A stretch of 64,000 nt of DNA from Sphaerisporangium corydalis (GTDB taxonomy: Bacteria; Actinomycetota; Actinomycetes; Streptosporangiales; Streptosporangiaceae). This document shows positions 16,392 to 24,300 of the stretch, piece by piece. The DNA lies in contig NZ_JANZYP010000005.1 in assembly GCF_025506355.1 (NCBI RefSeq), positions 62,001 through 126,000 on the forward strand, written 5' to 3'. The notes beneath the pieces were generated by a model. The model was not told the origin of the DNA. It made no database searches and worked only from the letters and a program-made list of their open reading frames with translations. Made by a program: the position numbers and the translations under genes. How positions within the stretch are numbered: the stretch's first letter is position 1; every line of letters starts with the position of its first letter.

Positions 16392-19300
16392 ATGGCCACA
16401 CCACCAGCGCGTGCACGCAGGACGGCGTCCGGCGCCCTGCTCGGCCTCCTCGCCGTCGTCGCACTGCTCGTGCTAGTAGGCGGCGTACCGGGCGCGCTGG
16501 TGTTCTTCGTCGGCTCCCCGCTTCCCGAGGGCGGGCTCTCACTGGACATGCTGGCCCGCCGCATCGGCCCGCGCGACGTCGTCGCCCTGCTGTCGGTGCC
16601 GGCCTGGCTGCTGTGGCTCCAGTTCGTGGTCTGCGTGGTGGTCGAACTGCGGTCGGGGATCCGGCGGTCGGGGGAGCCGCCCAGGCTCCCCCTCGCCCGC
16701 CTCACCCAACCCCTCGCCCACCACCTCACCACCACCGCACTGACCCTGTTCTCCCCCTCCACCTCCGCTGGCCCGTCCTCCACCGGTTTGTCCTCGACTG
16801 GCCCATCCTTCACCGGCTCGTCCTCCACGGGCTCGTCCTCGGCTGGCCCGTCCTCCACCAGTTCGTCCTCGGTTGGCCCGGCCGGAGCCGGGGATGGGCA
16901 CGGCGTCGCGACCCCGGCGGGCGCGGGATCGGCGCCGCCCGGCACCCCGTCCGTGCATGTCCCCGGATCCATCGGTTCCCCCGGATCGCCCGGCTTCGCT
17001 GGAGCGCCTGGGCCGGGGGGCGTCATGGGATCGCCCGGGTCGCCTGGTTTCGTGGGATCGCCTGATACGGGGGGTGTCGCGGGAGCGCCAGGATCGCCTG
17101 GCTTGGGGGGATCGCCGGGATCGCCTGGCTTCGGGGGAGCACCCGGATCGCTTGGTTTCGGCGGAGCGTCCAGTTCAGCCGGTGCCCCCGGATCGCCTGG
17201 TGTCGTGGGAATGCCCGGTTCGGGAGGCGCCCCCGGGGTGCCCGGTTTCGCGGGAGCGCCCGCAGGGGGTGTCGTCGGAGCGCCCGGGGGGTCTGGTCTT
17301 GGGGGAGTGCCCGGGACGCCGGGTGGGGCGGGGGTTCATGGGTCGGGGGCGGCATGGGGTGCGGGGGCGCCGGGGTTTCCGGCCGTTCCGAGCTCCTGGG
17401 CCATGCCGAACACGCCGTCCACCGATCCACCGCCCGACACCAGGGACATCCCGGCCGAGGAGGCACCGGGGACCTCCGGTCACCGGGACGACTCGCCCGC
17501 CCCGGCCGCCCTGACCCCGGCGGACGTCATGGCCCTCACGGCCCTCGTGGGAGAGCGGGCCGCCGGTTTCTACGCGCCCGGATCGCTCGCCGCCGCGGGG
17601 ATCCTCGCCGCGCTCGGGCAACGGCGCCGTGAACGCCTGTGGACCCGGACGTACGGCCGCATGCCTCCCGTGCCCACCGGAGAGGCGGCGCTCGCGGAGA
17701 TGGCCCTGATGATCGGCGCGGACCAGGCGGGCAGCAGGCTGCTGGACCTCGGGCTCCGCCACCTCGGCAAGGAGCTGGCCGCCAAGGGACGCACGCCGCC
17801 CACCGTCTACGGCGCGTTCCTCGCCCCGGCGCGCGTCGACCTGTGGATCCACCCCGCCGACGAGGACGTCCCCGCGCCGTGGACGGCCGTCGACGGCGGC
17901 CGGGTCTGGCGGCTGGACGCCCGCGAAGGGTCGTCGCTCACCGAGCAGGCCGTGGCCGGGACGGTCGCCCCGTACCCGGGGCTCGTGTCCATCGGCACCA
18001 ACGGGAACGGGCGGGTGCTGGTCGACCTGGAGACCGCCCGAGGGCTGATCAACCTCCGGGGTCCGCGGCCGGTCGTCGCGGCGGCCATCGCGGCGACCGC
18101 TGTGGAGCTGGCGACGAGCCCGTGGTCCGACCGTACGAGGCTGGTGCTGGTGGGGTTCGGCCCGGAGATGGCGATGATGGCCCCCGACCGCGTCATCGTC
18201 GCCGAGACCCTCGCCGAGGTCCTGCCCGAGATCTCCGCCTCCCAAGGGGCGGCCGGGGCCGGACGAGCGTCCCAAGGGACGGCAGGGGCCGGGCGGGCAT
18301 CTCAAGGCGGGGGCGCGCCCCAGGGGACGGCAAGGGTCGGAGAGGCGTCTCAAGGGGCGGCCGGGGCCGGACGGGCGCCCCAAGGTACGGCCGGAGGAGC
18401 GTCCCAGGAGACGGCCGGGGCCGGAGGGTTGTCTCAAGGGGCGGCCGGGGCGGGACAGGCGGCCGGGGAAGCATCCCAAGGGGCGGCCGGAGTCGGAGGG
18501 GTGTTTCAAGGGACGGCCGGGGCCGGGCAGGCGGCCGGGGAAGCACTCCAGGGGACGGCCGGGGTCGGAGGGGTGTCTCACGGGGTGGCCGGGGCCGGAC
18601 ATGTGCCCCAGGGGACGGCCGGGGGAGCATCCCAGGAGACGGCCGGGGGCGGAGGGGTATTTCAAGGGGTGGCCGGGGGCGGGCGTCCATCTCAGGGTGC
18701 GGCCTCGGAGGGGCCGGGTGTTTCGGGGACCGCGCGTGCGGGGCGCCATCGGGGAGGGCACGAGCCGCCAGACGGCGGGTGGGCCGAGGAGCCGACCCCC
18801 ATCTACCTGATCTCCGCCGTGCCGCCCACCCCTGAGGAGGCCGCGGGGCTGGCCGAGATCGCCCGTACCGCGACGTGGCCCGCGTCGGGGTATCTCGTCG
18901 CGGGGGACGGTGTCGAGGGCTCTGCGTGGACCTGGGAGCTCACCGAGCAGGGTCGCGCCGGCATCGCGGCCCTCGGGTTCGACGTGGCGGGACACCTCCT
19001 GCCCGGCTGGCAGTACGCCCAGGTCGCCGAACTCTTCCGCACGGCGGTACGCGGGAGGATGCCCCCATTGCCGCCGATCAGGACGAACGACACGGTCGCC
19101 GCCCAGATCCAGCCACCTGCCACCCCCGCCGACCGCCCCCCGCCGTTCCCCGACCCACCCAGAGACTCCACGGGACGCCCGCCGTCCCCGCCGTCCCCGC
19201 TGCCCTCTCGCATCGACGCCTTCCCGCCCCCTCAGCCGTCGAGACCCGCCGCCGAACGACCGACTCCGCCCTCGGTGACCGGCGCCGACCGGCCGGGCTT

Positions 19301-20207
19301 TTCGCCGTCGGGAACCGCCGCCGATCGGCCGGGCATTTCGCTGCCGGGAACCGAGTGGCAGGGCTTTCCGCTGACGGGAACCGGCGCCGAGCGGGCGGGT
19401 TTTCCGCCGTCGAGGACCGCCGGCGAGCGGCCGGTCTTCCGCCCGTCCGCCGAGGTGCTGCTGCTGGGGACGGTGCAGGTGCTCACCCCCAGACCGCTGG
19501 ACGAGGAACGGGTGTCGATCTGTTCCGAGCTGGTCGTCTACCTGGCGACGCACCCAGAGGGGGTCCGGCCGGAAGTACTCGGCGGGGTGCTGTGGCCGCG
19601 CGGCGTGAATCCCGTCATCCGGGACCTCACGATCGCGGGCGCGCAGGAATGGCTGGGCAAGGACGGCAACGGCCGGTACAACCTGTACGTCGACGTCCAG
19701 GGGCTGCTGCGACTCGGGCCCGAGGTGCGCGTGGACTGGCTGGTGTTCCGCGAACTGCTGCGGATGGCACGGCACGATCCCCTCAGCGGGGCCGCCGCCC
19801 TGGCCGACGCACTGGCGCTGGTACGGGGGCCGCTGGTGGCCGGGCATCCGGCCGGGCGGTACCTGTGGCTCAAAGTGGACCCGGTGGGCGCCGAGGTCGT
19901 CGCCCGGGTGTCCGACGCCGCGCACCAGTTGTGCGTACTGCGCATGGAGGAGGGGGACGCCGACGGCGCCATCGGGGCGGCGCTCACCGGACTGCGCGTC
20001 TCTGAGGGCGACGAGGTCCTCTGGCGCGACCTGCTGCGCGCCGCCCGCGCCACGGGGGACCGGGGGACACTCCACCTCTGGGTCGGGACCTTGCGCCAGC
20101 GCGCCGCCGCCTCCCAGCACTGGGGCCGCCTCGTCCCCCAGACCGAAGCCCTGATCGCCCAGCTCCTCACCCCCTCCCCCACCCAGGACCGCCCCACCAC
20201 CCGCTGA
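16392..20207 (+). CDS. Giant membrane BTAD protein with collagen-like and decapeptide repeats (LysM-less paralogue)
   Basis: 1271 residues, paralogous to the LysM/BTAD protein at 33936-36977. Layout: two N-terminal membrane helices (about 13-40, 62-84; WLQFVVCVVVELRSGIRR matches the paralogue), Ser/Thr-rich stretch (about 120-163), collagen-like Gly-x-y repeats (about 187-320; GSPGSPGFAGAPGPGG style), hydrophobic segment SLAAAGILAALG (about 396-407), and a conserved middle domain (VDLWIHPADEDVPAPW, VAPYPGLVSIG). A block of about 160 residues of 10-residue repeats (SQGAAGAGRA type, about 617-776) follows, then a Pro-rich repeat region and the C-terminal BTAD-like helical domain (about 1016-1260; LVVYLATHPEGV, LWPRGV). 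BTAD domains occur in SARP-type activators, but no HTH DNA-binding motif is obvious. The paralogue's third helix and LysM domain are absent. GAGGA precedes ATG 16392. Confidence 0.82.
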   Translation: MATPPARARRTASGALLGLLAVVALLVLVGGVPGALVFFVGSPLPEGGLSLDMLARRIGPRDVVALLSVPAWLLWLQFVVCVVVELRSGIRRSGEPPRLPLARLTQPLAHHLTTTALTLFSPSTSAGPSSTGLSSTGPSFTGSSSTGSSSAGPSSTSSSSVGPAGAGDGHGVATPAGAGSAPPGTPSVHVPGSIGSPGSPGFAGAPGPGGVMGSPGSPGFVGSPDTGGVAGAPGSPGLGGSPGSPGFGGAPGSLGFGGASSSAGAPGSPGVVGMPGSGGAPGVPGFAGAPAGGVVGAPGGSGLGGVPGTPGGAGVHGSGAAWGAGAPGFPAVPSSWAMPNTPSTDPPPDTRDIPAEEAPGTSGHRDDSPAPAALTPADVMALTALVGERAAGFYAPGSLAAAGILAALGQRRRERLWTRTYGRMPPVPTGEAALAEMALMIGADQAGSRLLDLGLRHLGKELAAKGRTPPTVYGAFLAPARVDLWIHPADEDVPAPWTAVDGGRVWRLDAREGSSLTEQAVAGTVAPYPGLVSIGTNGNGRVLVDLETARGLINLRGPRPVVAAAIAATAVELATSPWSDRTRLVLVGFGPEMAMMAPDRVIVAETLAEVLPEISASQGAAGAGRASQGTAGAGRASQGGGAPQGTARVGEASQGAAGAGRAPQGTAGGASQETAGAGGLSQGAAGAGQAAGEASQGAAGVGGVFQGTAGAGQAAGEALQGTAGVGGVSHGVAGAGHVPQGTAGGASQETAGGGGVFQGVAGGGRPSQGAASEGPGVSGTARAGRHRGGHEPPDGGWAEEPTPIYLISAVPPTPEEAAGLAEIARTATWPASGYLVAGDGVEGSAWTWELTEQGRAGIAALGFDVAGHLLPGWQYAQVAELFRTAVRGRMPPLPPIRTNDTVAAQIQPPATPADRPPPFPDPPRDSTGRPPSPPSPLPSRIDAFPPPQPSRPAAERPTPPSVTGADRPGFSPSGTAADRPGISLPGTEWQGFPLTGTGAERAGFPPSRTAGERPVFRPSAEVLLLGTVQVLTPRPLDEERVSICSELVVYLATHPEGVRPEVLGGVLWPRGVNPVIRDLTIAGAQEWLGKDGNGRYNLYVDVQGLLRLGPEVRVDWLVFRELLRMARHDPLSGAAALADALALVRGPLVAGHPAGRYLWLKVDPVGAEVVARVSDAAHQLCVLRMEEGDADGAIGAALTGLRVSEGDEVLWRDLLRAARATGDRGTLHLWVGTLRQRAAASQHWGRLVPQTEALIAQLLTPSPTQDRPTTR
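16950..17350 (+). repeat. Collagen-like Gly-x-y coding repeats inside the giant BTAD gene
   Basis: Diverged 9- to 18-bp units (GGATCGCCTGG / GGAGCGCCCGG types) encode Gly-Ser-Pro, Gly-Ala-Pro and Gly-Phe-x triplets over about 130 residues. Some interruptions break the strict triplet register. Confidence 0.8.
18240..18720 (+). repeat. ~30-bp coding minisatellite inside the giant BTAD gene
   Basis: About 15 units of roughly 30 bp (TCCCAAGGGGCGGCCGGGGC type) encode the decapeptide S-Q-G-[AT]-A-G-x-G-x-x. Units of 24, 30 and 42 bp are all multiples of three, so the frame is kept. The paralogue at 33936 has only about 30 ordinary residues at this position. Confidence 0.85.
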
Positions 20208-20331
20208 CCGCCCGACCACACACTGCACAGCGCCGCCGCCCCGCCGATGGTCCTCGCCTTCGGCTCGGGCGTTTTTCTTGGGCCTGGCGGCGTGCCTTGG
20301 CCTTGAGCGTGTGTTCGCCGGTGGACCGCCG

Positions 20332-21240
20332 CATACGGCGTCGGCTTCGCCGTACTTCATCTCGCCGTATCGGCGCCCACTTGTCGAACCCTGGGGGCCG
20401 GTAGGTGAACCGGAAGCCGGGTGAGCAAGAGGGGTCGGGCTTGTCGGCACCTATTGCGTGGGTTGGGGGATGTTGGTCCATGGGAAGGGGAGGTGGCGGC
20501 CGGTGGCCGCCTTCCGGTGGTATTCGGTCCTGTCGGCCCTCCAGTCCTGAGAGGCCCGGTTGGTCCTGAGGGGTCGATTCACGCCGGTGGTTGTTGGATT
20601 GCGAGTGTTGGGTGGGCAGGACTCGGTTCCCACGACATTGCTTGCCGGGTGGGCCAATTGAAGCCAGCGTCTTTCTTCACCCCTCCCCCAGAGGACACGT
20701 CCTCAGGGTTCCAAGAGTTCTCAGCGGACGGTGACCGGTCAGCCGCCGTATTGGGCGCCGAGTTCGCCGTACCACGTCCCACCGCATCGGCGCCGACACT
20801 GGTCACCAAGGCGGGGGTGGGGTGAGCTGGGGACGGATGCGGGGAGGTGGCGGCCAGTGGCCGTCTCCTTACCGGGGGTGGTCCGCCGTTGCCTCCAGGG
20901 TGATGTAGACATGGAAGGCGCTGCGCAGCAGGCGCGTTGGGTCCTGAGGGGTTCGGTCACCAGTCCTGAGAGGGTCGGTCCCGCTCGTGATTGGGGTGTT
21001 GGGTGGCGAGTGTTGGGTGGGCAGGACTCGGTTCCCACGACACTGCTTGCCGGGTGGGCCAATTGAGCCGAGAGTTTTTCCCCACCCCTTTTCTTCCCGG
21101 GGACATGCCCTCAACGGCTCAAAAGGTTTCAGCGGACGGTGGCCGGTCGGCCGCTGTACTGGGCGCCGAGTTCGCCGTACCACGTCCCGCCGCGTCGGCG
21201 CCAAGACTGGCTATCGACACGGGGTGGGGGTGACCTGGGA
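20332..21240. repeat. Tandem ~405-bp intergenic repeats between two convergent genes
   Basis: The 20208-21372 spacer has no supported gene. Blocks recur at a 405-408 bp offset: GCGAGTGTTGGGTGGGCAGG at 20601 and 21006, and CAGCGGACGG followed by GGGCGCCGAGTTCGCCGTAC at 20722 and 21130. The GCCGTAC...CGGCGCC part also has a more diverged copy near 20340-20390. So there are two clear copies plus a partial third. The far right (21295-21380) is a GGTTGGGCGGT-type simple repeat touching the end of the EccC-type gene. Confidence 0.75.
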
Positions 21241-21372
21241 GCACGACGGTGGGGCCAGGGGAGGGGAGCGGGGTGGTCGGTGGCGTCGGCAAGTGGTTTG
21301 GGTGGTCAGGGTGGTTGGGCGGTGGGTTGTTCGGGTGGTCAGGGTTGGGCGGTGGGTTGGGCGGTTGGTGGG

Positions 21373-24300
21373 TTAGGGGGTTAGGGCGGTTTGGATGGGG
21401 GTGGGGGTGCCGGAGATGACGAGGAGGCCGCGGCCGGGGGGGCCGCCTACGGCGCCGCGGGGGAGGCGGACGTTGAACAGGTCGCCGTCCGCGGGGCTCT
21501 GCACAGACAGGAGTAGTCCCGTGCGTGCCTTGCGCGCCTCGGCCACGAAGCCGCGGTAGGCGGTGGCGAGGTCACCGGTGGTCCCCGCGATCAGCAGGCC
21601 GTGCTCGCCGTCCCGGCCGCTGCGCAGCGTGCCCTCCAGGGCCAGGCCGAGGGGTGAGTCGGGGGACACCAGTTCGGCGTCGTCGACGATGACGACGTAC
21701 CGCTCGTGGCCGCCGAGCGCCCCCGGCAGGTCCCCGGCCTCGCCGTCCCCGCCGAGGACCGCCAGCACGCCGGGCTCGCCGGTCAGTTCCCGCAGCGGGC
21801 TGCGGCGCGGCGCCACCACGGCGACCGGGGTGTCCTGGGCGAGCAGCGAACGGGCGGCCGTGAGCAGCGCCGAGGACCGCCCGGACCGCGACGGCCCCGC
21901 GATCACCGCCGCGGGCCCCTGCGCCAGCAGGTCGACGCCCAGCGGGGTCAGGGAGTCGCCGCCCGCGCCGAGCAGCGCCCACAGCGGCGACGGTGGCTTG
22001 AAGGCGGGGGCGAGCTCCAGGGCCTGCGTGGAGGTGATGCGCATCGGCAGCGCGTCCACCTTCAGCAGCGAACCGGGCCCGGGGTGGCGCGCCGCCGCCG
22101 TGCGCGCGAGCGCCTGGAGGGCGGCCACCTGGGCGGGCCCGGACGGGTCGTCGCACAGCAGCGCGATCTGGCTCTCCACGACCCCCTGCTCGCCGACGGA
22201 GATCACCCGTCCCGGCGGCATGGACGACGGGAGGCTCCGGGGCGGGATCCCCGCCAGGCCGTAGTCCGACGGATCGGCCAGCCGCATGATCAGCCGGTCC
22301 TCGAACAGCGTCGAGATCTGGCCGAGCAGGCCGGACCGGTCGGCGGTCACCACGGCGCGCAGCCCGACCGCCGGCCCCTCGCGGAGCAACTGCATGAGCG
22401 AGTCGAGCAGCCGCCCGTAGTCGTAGCCCTCGAACGCGGCGGCGAACCCCTCCCAGCGGTCGAGCATCAGCACGAGCCACGGCATGCGCAGCGTCGTGTC
22501 GCCCGTCCCGCCGTACGCGGTCACGGCCCTGGCCTCGGCCAGGGAGGCGTACCCGGCCTCGGCCAAAAGCTGCTGCCTGCGCCCGACCTCCGCCCGTAGC
22601 CGGGTGAGCAGGCGTTCGACCCGGTCGAGCTGGTCGCGCGTGACGACCGCGCCGCAGTGCGGGAGCGCGACCAGCGGCAAGAGGGCGCCGGAGCCGCAGT
22701 CGATGGCGTGCAGGTGCACGTCCTCGGGGGAGGCGTGCGTGGCGATGGAGCCGGCCAGGGTACGCAGGGCCGTCGACCTGCCGGTGCGCGCCGTGCCGGC
22801 GATCAGCAGGTGGCCGCCGTGCGCGGGGTCGAGGACGAGCGGGCGGCGGTCCTGGGCCCACGGCAGGTCGGTGAGGCCGAACGGCAGCGGCGGCACCTCG
22901 TCCCCGCCGTACTCCGACTCCTCCAGCAGCGTCAGCTCGGGGAGCGGGGGGAGCCACGGGCTCGGCTGCTCCGGGACGCCGGCCATGCGGGCGGCGTCCA
23001 CGACGGCGTCCACGAGGACGGCGAGGTCGCTCGCGCCTCCGCCGGCGGCGCCCATCGTCCCGCCGGGCGCCGATCCCAGGCGCAGCGGGTGCCCGAGGTC
23101 GCGCCAGCCGACCTCGACGACCTTGGGCCCGGCGCTCCGGCGCGCGGCCTCCGGCACCCGTCCGCCGACCCTGGCGGTCTGGACGGCCTGCGCCGCACCG
23201 ACGCCCGACCGTACGTAGCAGCGGCCCGGGGTGGACTTGGAGATGTGCGCGGCCTCGGGGCCGGAGATGACGTCGGCCGACTCGGCGGGCTCGGTGACGC
23301 GCAGCGCGATGCGCAGGGAGGTGTTGGCCTGGATGTCGGCGGTCACCACGCCGCCGGGCCGCTGGGTGGCGAGGACGAGGTGGATGCCGAGCGAGCGTCC
23401 GCGCCGGGCGATGTCGACCAGGCCGTCCACGAAGTCGGGCAGTTCGGCCACCATGGCGGCGAACTCGTCGATGATCAGCAGGAGGCGGGGCAGGGGCGCG
23501 GACGCCGGGACCGCCTGCCTGGAGCCGAGCCCCCCGGCCCTGCCCCCTGTCGACGCGGAGCCTGCATGAGCACCCGGGCCTCCATAGGCACCCAGGCCCC
23601 CAAGAGAACCCGAGCGCCCGAGAGCGCCAGAGCCTCCGAGAGCGGCACCCGAGCCCCGGGACGCCAGCCCCGACGACCCGCCCGACGACCCGGACCCGCC
23701 CGACGACCCGGGCCCGCCGGAGGGACCGCCGAACGACCCCGACCCACCGGACGACCCCGACCCGCCAGATCCCGACCCACCAGACCCCGGCCCGCCCAAG
23801 GTGGCAGGACCGCCCAAGGTCGCGGCCCCGCCCGGCGACCCCGAACCGCCCAGCGTGGCCGGACCGCCCAGCGTGGCCGATCCGCCGAGGGTGGCCGGGC
23901 CGCCCAGCGTGCCCAGGGACGCGGAGCCGTCGTTCAGGCGGTCCCTGAGCTCCAGGTAGTCCTCGATGTCCTTGGCCCCGGTCGCGAGCAGCAGCCGCTC
24001 CCTGCGGCGGATCTCGGCCGCCAGGGAGGCGAGAGCCCGCTGGGTCAAATGCTCGTCCAGGTCGCTGACCATGCCGACGGTGTGCGGCAGCCGCACGCAC
24101 TCCTTGAACGCGGCGCCGCCCTTGTAGTCGATGAGCACGAACGTCATCTCGTCCGGCCGGTTGGCCACGGCCAGGGAGCAGATCAGGGTCTGGAGCAGCT
24201 CCGACTTACCCGCGCCCGTCGTCCCCGCGACCAGCGCGTGCGGGCCGTCCGTGCGCAGGTCCACGCTGAACGGCCCGTCGGGCCCGACGCCGATCGGCAC

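Noticed and set aside
17175-20450. Long minus-strand open frame opposite the giant BTAD gene
   Set aside because: Its product is Gly/Arg/Pro-rich with no fold, and it mirrors the repeats of the plus-strand gene, which has a paralogue, membrane helices and a ribosome-binding site.
20332-21240. Insertion sequence or transposon remnant
   Set aside because: No transposase-like frame, terminal inverted repeats or target duplications are visible; the structure is tandem, not inverted.
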